Translations under genes and position numbers: made by a program | Notes under the pieces: generated by a model | What the model saw: only the letters and a program-made list of their open reading frames with translations | Told to the model about the DNA's origin: nothing | Database searches by the model: none | Shown here: positions 1 to 11,570 of the stretch, in pieces | Numbering within the stretch: the stretch's first letter is position 1 | How the letters are laid out: the number at the start of each line of letters is the position of its first letter | Assembly (NCBI GenBank): GCA_012976225.1 | Contig: JAAVVG010000014.1 | Span: 496,001-560,000, forward strand | Length of the DNA: 64,000 nt | DNA from: Golubevia sp. BC0850 | Taxonomy: Eukaryota > Basidiomycota > Exobasidiomycetes > Golubeviales > Golubeviaceae | Reading direction: 5' to 3'

Positions 1-96
1 GGAAGCAAAGACCCTAGGGGTGGAAGTGTAGGAAGTCCCTTTTAGGGTAGCGAAAAAGCGAATGTTGGTGGTTTGAATCGTCAGCAGTCGTTAAGA

Positions 97-1416
97 TCAA
101 AGGAACCTCCAAGCTCTCTCACTCACGATCATTTTTCCAAATATACCAAAGGGGACAGCCACTCCTGCTGTCATTACGCAGGCCAGAACCAAAGCTCTTC
201 GTCTTCCTCCGGTCTCCTTCGCAGCAACCACAGTAGCTCTCTCCTTCTCCAAGGTCAAAAAGGCATAGATCATGAGATAAATGTGACCTAGAACGACCCC
301 CATAGGAGAATAAGCAGCTGCACTAGCTTCCACTTGTAAGCTTTGAGCTCGAAGAGTAGATGGAGAAGCTAAATCATGAGGTCGAGCTCTCAAGAGGGAA
401 GCTGGCATATCCGGATCGTCGTGAAGAAGAAGAGGAGCGAAACCAGATTGAGATAGATGAGAGGCCGAGGATCCTGAAGCGATTGAAGATAGGAAAGAGA
501 TGCAAAGTGCTACGAGGATCGAGTAACCTCCATAGGACTGTTGCAGGTGGAAGAGAAGGGAGTCAGGAAGAGATCGAGATTTGAATGAGATACTCTGTGA
601 TAAACGAAACTTACCCTTCCTTTGGTTGATTTTGCTAAGTCTTGAGCCCAAATCTCGCAGCATTGAGTGAAAATGATAACGCTGGAGGAGAGGAAGAAAG
701 TTGAGGCTAGTTAGAATTCGATCGAGGGGCAGGTCTGTGAGCTGAGAAGCTGATTAGCTCTCCAGGCAGTTCTTTCAACGAGGCTTCAGCTTGACTGGCT
801 TTTGCAGTTCTGAAGCTCTTCTGTGACTATCAGATTCAACAAAGTCTAATCCTTGTTTCTCAGAAGCAGCTAATGCTCCTTCTCCTTTGTCGCTGCATTC
901 TCTCTCCTCTTCCTCCTTCTGCACTTGAGATGTAACTCACTTTGCTGCACCCAAATGGCGTAAACTCATAAGCCAAATGAGAACATGAAACCAAAGAACG
1001 ATAGACAAGACAGCGATCCTCTTTGGAAGGTGCTTGAATTGAGGATCTATCCTCCTAATTGCGCTTAACCAAGTCCATACCCTGAACCAGACTGCTTGAA
1101 TGGTAGCTGCGAAGAGGAAAACGACAGTAGCCACTGACCAAGAGGATAGACTTGCAGGAGTAAGATTAGTTAAAAGAGAGCGTGAGGAAGAATCTAGTTG
1201 ATCTGAAGGAGAACTGTGAGTTGATTCCCAGTGAGGAGTGAGTAACCAATGCCTTGCCAGAAGAGCTGAAGAGACCAGTAAAGTTTTGTTTAGGAGTAAA
1301 GCTAAGAGTAAATCTGTTGGAATTCTAACTACTGAAGATTGAAAGGAGGAAGCAGAAGAAGAGAAGGAAGAAGCTACTTTATGATAACCTCGCCTAGTCG
1401 GATCATAAGAGCTCAT
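97..1416 (-). CDS. Predicted six-segment membrane protein, unknown function
   Basis: The family is not recognised. Three exons read 1416-941, 681-615 and 537-97; the phases join cleanly to give 327 residues. Donors are GTGAGT and GTAAGT, and the first intron has a TTCTAACT branch site. Hydrophobic stretches suggest three membrane segments in exon 1 (near residues 30-55, 95-120 and 135-155) and three in exon 3 (starting GYSILVALCISFL, then near MGVVLGHIYLMIYAFL and LVLACVMTAGVAVPFGIFG). There is no cleavable signal peptide: the N-terminus is Ser-rich and polar. It shares a 214-bp spacer with the divergent kinase gene to its right. The exon model is well supported by open phases; the function is unknown. 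Confidence 0.65.
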
Positions 1417-1630
1417 TTTGCTGTACTTTCCCCTCTTGGTTGGGGTATAGGCTATCGATCGCTATAAGAGGAGATGTCTCTATGGGTCTACTTGAGAATC
1501 TAGGAAGAATGAAGCTGGAGGAAGAAGGTTTAGGATGGGAACCGAGTACTGAAGAGGTTATGGTACTGGAGTACTGGACCACACCAGCAAGGTTATCTCC
1601 CCAAGTCCCCTTTGTAACCCTCTTCTGTCA
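1417..1630. promoter_or_regulatory. Bidirectional promoter between membrane protein and PDK-like kinase
   Basis: This is the 214-bp spacer between two divergent start codons, so both core promoters must lie here unless an unseen upstream exon exists. No clear TATA box is visible. Confidence 0.45.
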
Positions 1631-3492
1631 ATGAGTATGAGGCATTCAGTTGGGATGCGAAGGCAGATCACTATCTTCTCAAGCTCATCAACTTCACTTC
1701 AGCAGCTTAGATCCTTCAGCGCATCTAGCAGTAGACTTTGTCCAACGTCATCATCCTATCCACCTCCAGAACCTTTGAGATCTTCAACTCTCAATCTTCC
1801 AACTTTCACTGCACCACCTTCAGCATTTTCAACTTTTGGTTGCGATCCAGAACTTTTATCTCATTTCTTATCAATCCGACCAAGACCGTTAACTTTCAAT
1901 GCTTTAATCAGTTTAGGTAGAGGTCCACAATTGAAAAATTCAATAAGCTCAAGGAAACAATACAAACATTCTCCTCCAAACATTTTACAATCAGCTTCTT
2001 TCACAAGAAGAGAACTTCCAATCAGATTAGCTAGAAGAGTCGGTGCTTTTAGAAATTTACCTTTCATTGTAGGTTCAAATCCTTACGTTCAAAAGATTGC
2101 TAGATTGTATGCAGACAGTTTTCAGACTTTGGCGAGGTTCGGAGAGATCACTGATGAGGAATCAAATACTAGGTATACTGACGTTTTGGAGCAATTAGTT
2201 AGTGATCACGCTCAGAATGTTCCTACTTTAGCTAGAGGTGAGTCCAGTCAAGTCACACGAGAAGCTCAAGGAGAGAAGAGATAAGGAACGGGGCAGGAGG
2301 CTTCCATTGAGAAAAACCCAGAGATGGATCGTCGAGTTTTTCAGATTCCAAATCAGAATTGAGTGCTCCAGAAGAAGTGATCATTGAGTCTGGTTGGTGA
2401 AGCGAGGACATGCTTTTTGAGTCCCCTCAACCTGCTCCATCGTCCTGAGATCTCCAGTTTTACCTTACCTTTCCTTTCCTCCCTCAAATCAGGTTTCCTC
2501 GAATGCAAAAAGTACATGGCACCTCGAGATGTCTCAGCTTTCCTAGATGCGACAATTCATTCAAGAATCGGAATTCGATTGATTGCAGAACAACATCTTT
2601 CCTTATCCTCCTCTGCATCTTTTCCCTCTGATCATGATCCTTCGCAAGAACCTTCAACTTCAACTCAAAAAGATTCTCAAGCTCCACATTCAGCAACGGA
2701 TCCATCTTCAGTTGGAGTTCTATCACTTTCTCTGTCAGCCTCAAGTCTCATCAAAACTTGTGCAAGTTTCGTTTCAGAATTATGTGAAGGAACTTTAGGA
2801 CAAGCACCAGAGCTATGGTTAGAAGGTGATGTAGATGCGACTTACGTTGGAGTTCCAGTTCATTTAGAATATGTTATGACTGAAGTTTTAAAAAACAGTT
2901 ATAGAGCTACTGCAGAAAGATGGGGACCTAAAGGTTCCAAATCGAATTCTAATCTTCCAATGCCTCCTGTCAAAGTCACAATTGCTAAATCTAAAAATCA
3001 TCTGTCCATTAGAGTCAGAGACCAAGGTGGAGGCATTTCTCCAAAAAACTTACCTCACGTTTTTTCTTATGCTTTTACTACTGCTGCTTCTGAAGATGAA
3101 CTTGATGATGGAAATGAAGCAGGAGAGGAGGATTTTGGACCTTATTCAATGCAGAGTAATGCTGGAATGGGAGAAGATGAAGATGCTCTTGGACTTTTGG
3201 GAGGTGGTGGTCAGAATGGAATGAGTAGTGGATTGGGAACTTTGGCTGGATTGGGTTATGGTCTTCCTATGGCTAGGATTTATGCTACCTATTTCGGAGC
3301 TGGAAGTAGATTAGAGGTCGTTAGTCTTTGGGGACATGTGAGTTTCGATTGTTTGGTTCAGTAGGTTCGAAATGAGCCGTCGAGGTTTCTAACCTTTTCT
3401 GACCGACCCTCTTCACTTTTCTTCCTTCTATCAAATCACAGGGCTGCGATACTTTTATCAAGCTACCAGCTAATGTTTTGACGATAGAATGA
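1631..3492 (+). CDS. Mitochondrial pyruvate dehydrogenase kinase-type protein kinase
   Basis: Enzymes of this family phosphorylate the E1-alpha subunit of pyruvate dehydrogenase, or of the branched-chain ketoacid dehydrogenase, and switch the complex off in the mitochondrial matrix. Exons 1631-2237, 2493-3337 and 3442-3492 give 500 residues. The first 40 residues are rich in Ser and Arg, as in a mitochondrial presequence. The N-terminal bundle has SIRPRPLTFNALISLGRG, then NVPTLARGFLECKKYM across the first splice. The GHKL ATPase part shows an N-box (EYVMTEVLKNSYRAT), a G1 box (RDQGGG) and a G2 box (GLGYGLPMARIYATYFG). An acidic and glycine-rich insertion of about 50 residues lies between G1 and G2. 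Pyruvate and branched-chain kinases cannot be told apart by eye. The 255-nt first intron is long for this window. Confidence 0.9.
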
Positions 3493-4218
3493 GTCAAGCC
3501 ATCTTGCATCTTCACTTCTATGACTTGGGGTTTCCAATTCACCTTCTTGTATTATTAGAGCATCATTTACACAATCACGAGTCGTCAAACCTTCACCTAC
3601 AGGTCATGATCTTTCGATTCCATTTTTCTCTGCCTGCGAGTCGATTGCATCTACAGGAGACGGAGACTGAGCCTCTTCTAAGATAATAATGAACATTATG
3701 TGTGCGACGAGTGAACGTGATACAAAGGTGACAGCACAAAAGTGAGAAAGGCGATTCGTTAGATGGGGGAAGCTGAAACCCAACCAAAGATCGAGAAGCA
3801 GCGGTCTTCTTCAACAGCTTCGCCAACTGAGACAAAGGAGAAGAGGCAAGAGAGGTCAGGTTGAAGCTTGAAGTCCTCTTTTCAGCGCTTCAGCTCAGGC
3901 GGAGACAACACAGACGAAGCAGCAGGGAAAGAAACGAAAGAAAGGCATGGGTTTTTGAAAAGGAAAGGTGAAAAGGAAAGGTATTTACTCAACAGAAACG
4001 AACCAAAGACAAGAAAGAGCAGTGTAAGCGAGAAGAAGACTCTCTTCGATTATTTGGAAGAAATTGTACGATAGGGAGAATGAACTAGAGTAGAAAGAAA
4101 GAGACTTGACATGATTCAATGAATGTGTGATGGTTTGTGAGGTCTGGCAAAAGATTGTTCGATGTTGTGTTTTGAAATGAGAGAGGGGGTCTATTTGACA
4201 AAGCCATGTTCTTCCGAT
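3493..4218. other. Intergenic, convergent gene ends
   Basis: This 726-base stretch lies between two convergent stop codons (kinase and glycoprotein). Short open frames here look like noise. It should hold both 3' untranslated regions; nothing else is recognised. Confidence 0.5.
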
Positions 4219-6318
4219 CTAGAAAAGAGCAACACCAGCGATCAAAGCACCAAAGGCTAGAACAGATCCAGTGACGGTGAACTTGGAGGCTGAAGAGGTG
4301 TCGTCAGAGTTGTTACTGCTATTGCTGTTGTTGTTTGTCGACTGGGTTGGGTTGGCGGCAGTTCCGGTCGATCTGGTGTTAGTGTTAGAAGAACTTGGAC
4401 CAGAAGCTGAGGCTGAAGATGACATCGAACTTGATTGAGAGGCGACAGCGTTGGCTAGGGAAGCGATTCCGTTGCTTGGAGAAGAAGCTGGAGAGCAGTT
4501 GGAAGAGGCTGGGCGAGAGTAGGCTGTTGATTGGGAGATTAGGAAGACTCAAGTCAGTGAACGGTAGTCATTGAAATAATCTTCGCTTGGAGAAAAATCA
4601 AGTCGAGGGGTCTGAAGGAGCAGGTACTCACCAGCTGGTGGAGTGGCTTGGTCTGGAGTACCGTTTACGAAGGTGAACATGTCTCCGTTGGATGGGTCAG
4701 TGTAGACGGAGGAGAAGTATTGTCTGAATCTTGAAGTGGATCCGTCGGCTTGAGGGCTGAGAGAGCAGTGAAAAAGAAGAGAAAGGTGAGTGGATGAATC
4801 GGAGTCTTCTTCTCAGAGAAACACCTATCTCTGCTGCTCAGCTTCAAGTCGAAACCTCTCGCGACACTCACTATAGACCTGAGTAGCAGGGAGAAATTTG
4901 AGAGGTAAAGAGAGAGATAGAAAGAGGAGTTAAATGAATGGGAAAAGTTACTGCCACCCTTCGTCACCTTCTAACTGGAGAAACAACTCACCAGGTGGGT
5001 ACGCTGGATCGGCATCACAAGAGTCGAACACACCATCGGTGTAATCTCCAGGTAGTACTGTTTAAGTGAGAAGGCAGAAGCAATCGAGGTCAGACAGGGC
5101 CACTGAGGATCGTCAACTCTCCATTTTGAACTCACCCCATTGGCATCCCATGATATCGTACTCGTGTTCACACATTCTGTCGGTCTGAGAATCTCCCTGA
5201 GTACCAGCAGCAGTACAGATACGAATGCATACTTGGTTGTAAGAGACGAAGTTCATCCATTCTTGGTAGAAGACGTCTTCACCCGAGACATTTGAAGTCA
5301 CATTTCCTCCAATTGGGTTTCCAAGAGAGTTAGGTCCGTGAGGATCTAGCTCACCTCCATCATCACCATCCATGACATTGATCTTTGTGAAGTCTCCTAG
5401 AGCCATGATTTGAACGTAGAGAGGAGTCTGGACGAAGTGGACTGCGGTGAGAGTTCCATCAGGCTGTGGGCGAGGGGAAAAGGAGAGTAGGAGAGTGCGT
5501 TCAGAGCTTGATTGATTGTTGAGCTTATCAAAAAAGGTAGAAAGATAGGGAAAGGAGAGAGAAAAGAGAGTGTGGCAAATTCGGAGACGAGGGTTCGTCT
5601 TCGCCTCTCCTTACTCGCTCCCAGTTCAATCTTTTCTCCAATCCTCCTCAACCCAGCAACCCTCTCTCACGACTGTGAACTCCTCCTATAAATGATTGAA
5701 CACCTTCCAGATAGACCGCCTCACTCCACTTAGAATTCCCTTCAAACACCCCTTTTTCCGATGCCAAGCACAACAACCATTTTCTACACCGCCACCTGTC
5801 CCAACTCCACCTAGGATGACTCACAATGACACGGGCGTTGTTACGAGGTTTAGTACACCAAGCAACGACATCTGGCTCGATGTTTCCAATTGGTTGACCC
5901 TAGGGAAGGAGAGAGAAGGGGGTCAGCGGAAGGGCTGACGAAGAAAGAGCCAAGTAGAACTCACTGTGACGTGGGGTCCAAAAGTACACCAATCGTCGAC
6001 TGAGTTGACAGTTGCAAGACGAGCTAAAGAAGTTTGGTTGATTGGAGTTCCTAATTCAGGTGAATCCGGGCTGTTCCAAAAGAAGAGAGGATGAGAGTAT
6101 TAGACAAATCGGAGGTAAAAGGGAACAAACCCGCGTCTTGTCATTCCGACCCCAACCTTCAAAGCTCACTTTGTAGCGCCATTGCTTCCAGTTGAGCGAA
6201 CTCCAGCAGCTGATGGATCTCTGTTACCATAATCGAAGGATTGAACATCTTGAGAGGAAACTAGAGAAGTCATAGCTAGGGCGGTTAGAGAGAATAGAGA
6301 AGTAGAGGAGAACATCAT
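4219..6318 (-). CDS. Secreted GPI-anchored macrophage-activating-glycoprotein family protein
   Basis: The product is 386 residues from eight exons: 6318-6170, 6070-5965, 5899-5825, 5463-5136, 5057-4992, 4878-4872, 4756-4632 and 4523-4219. All phases close. It starts with a signal peptide (MMFSSTSLFSLTALAMTSLVSS). The core matches the basidiomycete macrophage-activating glycoproteins: VNSVDDWCTFGP, FYQEWMNFVSYNQVCIRICTA, CEHEYDIMGCQW and FDSCDADPAYPPG, with many cysteines probably paired in disulphides. A Ser/Thr/Asn-rich tail follows, then a C-terminal hydrophobic stretch (VTGSVLAFGALIAGVALF) typical of GPI attachment. It should sit on the outer plasma membrane or cell wall. Exon 6 is only 7 nt and is needed to keep the frame. 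The name comes from the family; the biochemical role is unknown. Confidence 0.85.
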
Positions 6319-6863
6319 TGCGGAGAGATTCGAGAACTTGCAGCCTTGAGATTAGATGGCAGTTGAAGTTGAAAGGAAGCAGAGAATGGAGAAGAGAAGA
6401 GAAGTAACAGAAAAAGTGGGAAATGGGGAACTTATTTTGAAGTTCACTTGAGGATCTCTTCCTTTTTGTACCCAGAGAACTTCAAGATCACGCCAAGGCC
6501 TTGTCCGAACCCCTTATTATCTCCCAAGGGTGCATTGCAAATTTGAGATTTTCGAGGAATTCAAAGTTTTGAAACGAGCAATTCATTTGCTTTGAAGGGA
6601 ATGACGAGGAGGGAGCGGAGTTGGTCGAGCTAAAACTTCGAAGATGACGAACAGAAGGAGAGGTGGGACTCTATCTATTGTTCGTCACTCGAGTCTTCTC
6701 TCCATCTTGCAGTCAACGTTTTCGAATTCCACAGCAAACTGAAACTTGAATTTCAAAACCTAATTAATTTCAGAAAAATATGCACTAGTCGAGAGGGAGA
6801 CAACCTTCTCTCCTCCCCCCTCCCTCGCCCTCCGAATCTTCTCCCCTCTAACCAGAGGCCGAC
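6319..6863. promoter_or_regulatory. Upstream region of the glycoprotein gene and 3' region of ARPC2
   Basis: This 545-base stretch carries the promoter of the minus-strand glycoprotein at its left end and the 3' end of ARPC2 at its right. Pyrimidine-rich runs lie near 6790-6850. No gene is seen. Confidence 0.4.
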
Positions 6864-8651
6864 TTATGTCCTTCTGAAAGAGCGACCGCTACAAGATCGT
6901 GTTGAGTAAAGAGAGATATTCAAAGAAAGGAAAAGGGCACTGAAGTCAGTAAAGAGCCTCCAAAGAAACAACCTCTCATCTCCATCTTTCCTTCTCAAAG
7001 AACTCACGTAGCAGTTTTCCTTTCCTTCTCAGCCTGTTCAGGTTTAGCTCTATTCAAAACCTTTAAGAATTCAGCCACACGATGACGCATTCTAGAATGG
7101 AGGTAAGCCTTTGAACACTTGATGTGGTAATGAAGGTAATCCCTGAAGAGTTGAATATGAGAAATCGTTGTGGCCATGGTATCTGGGTTTTGGAAGTGAC
7201 GAGGGAATAGAACTGAAGAAAAGAAAAGAGTGGGGATGAGATAGATTAGCACTTTTCGAAAGTCTTGAAGTTCTCTTTGGGGAAATTATCAGAGAGGGAG
7301 ATTCTTCTTCGCACTCATCTCCCAGCGCATTTGCGTGGTGCTTTTTACATAGAAGCAGGGTAAGGACTCACCAAAAGTAACGTAACCAACATCTTCACCT
7401 CTCTTCAAACCCTGAACACTTCTAATCTCCAGAGGAGGTTCTCGATTCGAGTAAAGAACTTGAGGAGCGTTTTGAATTGATGGTTGACGTCTAGCATCGA
7501 CGAATTCCTAGACGAATCCAATTTTGTGATGGTTTGAAAGCGATCAGAGGGGAAAGAATCAAAGGATCAGCGATTCGGACATTCCAAAGTTCCAACGAAA
7601 GTGAGGGCAAGCCTGGTGCTTCAAATCTCGCCTCTCCATCATCTCCCTCTCGTCTTCTCATATATCTTGAAATCAAAATCAGAAACTCTGTAGATCCAAC
7701 CCTTCCTGCCCTTCCAAGACCTGATTCCGAAACGCCCTCCAGCTCCTTCTCCCCCCCCCCACCCTCCACCTCTCTCCACACTCACCTGTAGGAAAACCTT
7801 CCCAATGATCCTGTCAGTTTCTTCTTTAAATGTGGTACTAAACACTACCGTGACTCTGTCCTCAGCAGGGATGACATAGATAGCCTCATCATCTCTATAA
7901 TGAATTTCCATGATCCCAGTATTTCCAGCTGGTAAAGGAGCAGAACCGCCTTCCACTTTACTAGCGGAAGCTGAAGCCTCTAGTGATTTCTGGGTTGCAA
8001 AAGCAGCTTCGAAAGGAGCTGCCATGGCGTTTCGTTTGAGAAGAGAGACGGATTGAATGAGGGAGGAGAGGGAGGCTGGAGGGATAGGGAAAGGACGATT
8101 CGAGTATGATCAACACTATGGATGTTATAGATGAACTTGATGTATACATGAACCTTTGAGACCTTGATGAAATAGAAGTCAAGTCTCCAAGCTATTGGTT
8201 GTGAACACTCGTTCCAACCCTCCTTCACTCCATCATCCTCTCCCTCTATGTCCACTACTAACCTTGATCTTTTGGTAACTGTTCGTGATCAAATTCCAAA
8301 GTGACACTGTAATCAGCTTCTGGTTCTCCCTTCCTGACCCATTGACCATATTCTCGATTGATGAGATCCATTGCACCGAATTGTTGTAACTCCTTCCAAC
8401 ATCTGATGTCCATCGATAAAGTCAATGGACCTGCTTTAGATGATTCTAAATGATATGCCACTCCATCGAAATCTGTGAAGGTTTGATCAACTGAAGAAGG
8501 TCTTCAAGAGAGGAGGGAGGATTGGGTCAGTTGAAGAACGATGAGCGAGGTCGCTGTGTTTAATTCGATTGGATGGCCGGGTGTCTCACTTTGCGAATTT
8601 CTCTGTTAAGAGATCTCGGATGATAACGTTTTCTGTTCCTAGAAGAATCAT
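6864..8651 (-). CDS. ARPC2: Arp2/3 complex subunit 2 (p34-Arc)
   Basis: This is a scaffold subunit of the Arp2/3 complex, which nucleates branched actin at cortical and endocytic patches. Six exons (8651-8590, 8501-8263, 8075-7786, 7507-7372, 7212-7008, 6888-6864) give 318 residues, against about 300 in animals. The start [15 protein letters not shown] aligns with the family start. Further on are [47 protein letters not shown] and [23 protein letters not shown]. The last exon is only 25 nt and supplies the conserved tail (KTATGRSFRRT); reading through its donor would stop at once after KTAT. A Ser/Ala-rich insert of about 20 residues near residue 125 is the main departure from the family. Confidence 0.93.
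7751..7760. repeat. Ten-base C homopolymer in an ARPC2 intron
   Basis: An uninterrupted run of ten C lies just downstream of the exon 3 donor on the gene strand, within a C-rich intron. It is a likely site of length change or sequencing error but lies outside coding sequence. Confidence 0.8.
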
Positions 8652-9234
8652 TGCAGAGGTTTGAGGAGGAGGTTGCGGAGGAGGATGTGGTGGGGGACAG
8701 AAGCAGCACTATTTGGTGATAAGCCACAAGTCCACAATCCACTTTTGGAACCCCCTCCGCCGCTGGAGAAGTCAGGCTGTATGTAAGGGTTTCGATATTC
8801 ATCAGATTCGTGAAGCGAGCGCTTCCAAAAAGCTTTCATGTCGAGAGAAGGGGTTGGGGTTCGTCGTTGGGGTAGAAGTACATACTATCCTTGTCTTCAC
8901 TTTGTGTCTTTTCACCAATTACCCATGTAAGATATCAATAGATGTGCCATTACATCAAAAGCAAAGCGAAGAGGCTACGAGGCTTCGGTGACATGTTCCC
9001 ACCTCTCCGCCAGCTTGATCCACTTCGTCTTCTTTCACCATGCTTCTGTTTCTCTCCTGCTCCCAACAAAGCGACTCGTTTCATTCGACCAGTTCCTTCG
9101 ATTTCTCTTTATTTGAACTTGAAGTGAGTCTTGTGTTGCGGCCTCGATTCTAGAGAAGGAAAGAAGAAGAGCAGATGTGAGATCTACAGCTGAATGAATC
9201 AAGTGACTGTAGGCTTCTCCAACCACTTACCTCA
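8652..9234. promoter_or_regulatory. ARPC2 upstream region
   Basis: This 583-base stretch lies between the ARPC2 start and the end of the damaged F-box gene, both on the minus strand. Open frames here are short and lack family features. The part nearest 8652 should hold the ARPC2 promoter. Confidence 0.4.
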
Positions 9235-11320
9235 TTAAACCCAATGTACATCCAACGATCCCAAGTTCTTTTGGATCCAAGCTTTGACGACCTCTTCAGA
9301 TTTGACTGGAGCTTTGACTACGAGCTTTGTGATCTGGCAACAGGTTTCCTCAGGCTCGAACGCAGGCTCTGCGGAGATTTCTCGCTCGCAAGCCGACAAC
9401 CTTCCATTAGCGGAGAGAACCACTTCGCCTTCCGAAAGACCACGACTGGAGGCTTTCCTACCTGCTATGAAAGCTGCAAGCTCGGCGGCGTCGATGGTGA
9501 CAGCCGAGCCTTCCTGAGCCTGATTGCCTAGTTGAAGATCCTGAAGTTTTGGAAGGAGCATCTTTTTGTGATTGGTCTTAAAGCTCTTCCTTGATAGGGG
9601 TGTCAGCTCGTGGAGAATTTGGTTGTAGAAAGCTAGAGGGTTAGAGGTGCAACTCGGAGACCTTCTCCCAGCACTTCATCGAATTGATAAGAGAAGAGCC
9701 TAATATCTTGCCGGAGGAAGATTCTGAACTTGAAATTCCGTCGATCGTAACCTTCCGGGGAGCAGACAGCAACGAGAGGAGGAGAGGGAGGCAACATCAT
9801 GGTTGTTGAGGCCGAAAAATTGAAGGTGCCGTAACTTGGGAGTGTTGAGCTGCTTGAAGAAGATGCTTGAGTCCCCCCTTTCCTTCGATCTTGGAGGCGT
9901 CCCTAATAGAAGATAGTCGAGGTTGGGAAGGTTGAGTGGAGGTACTGTATCGACTTCTGAATCTTCGGTATACAGCAGCTGAGCGGTTTGCAGACTTGAG
10001 ACTGTTGCTAGAAGACTGATACACCAAGCAGGGGTGAGAGTGGCATTGCCAATCTTGACATTCTTGGCATTCTTCAGGCGCTCCAATAGATGGTCGTTCG
10101 CTCCCAGATTGTCCCCTCCTGCGCTCCATTCGAATGTCTCGAGAGAGGCTTTCCAGAAAGGAGAGAAGGCGAAAGTTGGACTGCCAACTGAACGTCGATA
10201 AAAGATGTTCGGCATTCCCAATCTTAATGAGGAAAGGTTCAACAGAGATTGGCACTTTTCCCCCACTTCCATCACCAACTCGCAGAGATCCCCCTGATGA
10301 TGTATCGTGATAACCCTGAGATTTTGAGAAGAGGCTGAAATGGCGTTTTGAAGTCGGTCTTTTTCAGATTGGTCAAGCTTGCTCTTCACTTTGAGAATGA
10401 CTGCTTGAATTGAGTTCCTCGATTTGCGATTGAAAACCTCTATCCCTTCCGAGAGTTGAGCTCCTTCTCCCTCCATCTCGAAGAACCTGAAAGGCTCTGA
10501 CGAGCTAGAGATAGCCTCTTTCCAAGACTTGTAGACTCTCATTGATTTGATCAGAGAGGCGGCGTCGAAGGAGCAGAGGAATCTGGTGAAGAGATGAGGT
10601 GAGACTCGATTGAAGCAGCTCTTGATTCCGGTAACTTTCGCAGTCTCCAATCCTCCTTTGAGATCCAGAAGTTTCTTGTCCAAGATTGAGCTGGATTTTT
10701 TTCCTGTATCGTTGAGGTAGCAACGCTCGGCAGAGTTCAGGTGTTGCATCGCGAGTTTGAGGTAGGCGTAAGTGGCTCTGAGGTGGGTCTGTTTAACATC
10801 ATTCGAGATAACGAAGAAATTTCAGGTGAATAGAGCTCGACACAGCAGCAATAGAAGAGTCTCTGGGTTAGTCAATTTGAGACTCACCTCGAAGTCCTTC
10901 CTCTTGTCCAAAGCTCTCTCGACATCTGCCACTGATTCATGCAGACGACTACTTCTTTCGAGGGCAGTGCTCCTCTAAATCAAAGGTCCGACCGCATCCA
11001 TCTCATTGAACTCGAGCATCTGCAAAGTATGAGGGGAAGAGCAAGTCAGTAAGGAAAAGCGAAGCACTGCATGCTGCAAATCCATCAGCTCATCCTGTCA
11101 TCCTTTCTTCACCTTCCTTCTAATCCACCTGTGTACAAACTTGTTCGGCCGATTCGTAGTCTAATCTATCCAAGGCCTCTTTGGCTGATTGGAGCTTGAG
11201 GACGTCTTGCTGATCAGCGTTGGTTGCACATTTTGCTGTAAATGCTGCTGGCTCAGCTTCCATCGATGGCGATGAATCATTATTGGCCGCATCGAGTCTT
11301 TTTCCTGATCCACTGTTCAT
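9235..11320 (-). pseudogene. Damaged TPR/F-box/LRR gene
   Basis: The minus strand reads as an adaptor-type F-box protein, but the frame is broken. From the 5' end: a TPR-like helical start (11320-11129, then 11019-10888), an F-box-like segment (VSPHLFTRFLCSFDAASLIKS, 10788 onward) and leucine-rich repeats to about 9790. In exon 2 a TAG at 10977-10975 interrupts a continuous reading (PLI, stop, RSTALERSSRLHES). Near 9790 the repeat coding moves to another frame (SAPRKVTIDGISS), and near 9650 it moves again to the frame ending LGSLDVHWV at 9235. No canonical introns explain these shifts. Intact members would bind Skp1 and recruit targets for ubiquitination. The alternative is a shorter gene starting at 10749, with unresolved introns or sequence errors. 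Confidence 0.6.
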
Positions 11321-11570
11321 CGATGATCAACTTCTTGGGTGAAAGAAAAGAGTTGGGAGAAGAAGAAGAAGAAGAAGACTTTTTTCTTCCGGTTCGCTTT
11401 CGAGAATGGAAGTGGCTGCGCACTCGCCCTTGACTACATAGACCTGAAAGTGATGAATTTTATTTAGATGTAACAAGATATACATTGAGGTCTTTAGATG
11501 TAGAAATAAACAGTTTTCTCAAGACTCAACTTGGTTGAGATCGCTCTTTGCCCTTCACTCCGCTTTGCCT

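Noticed and set aside
1440-1634. Short plus-strand frame just before the kinase
   Set aside because: It lacks an ATG at its start and overlaps the divergent promoter; the kinase has a good ATG at 1631.
3868-4074. Plus-strand lysine-rich open frame
   Set aside because: It starts without an ATG and lies between convergent gene ends; composition reflects purine-rich 3' sequence.
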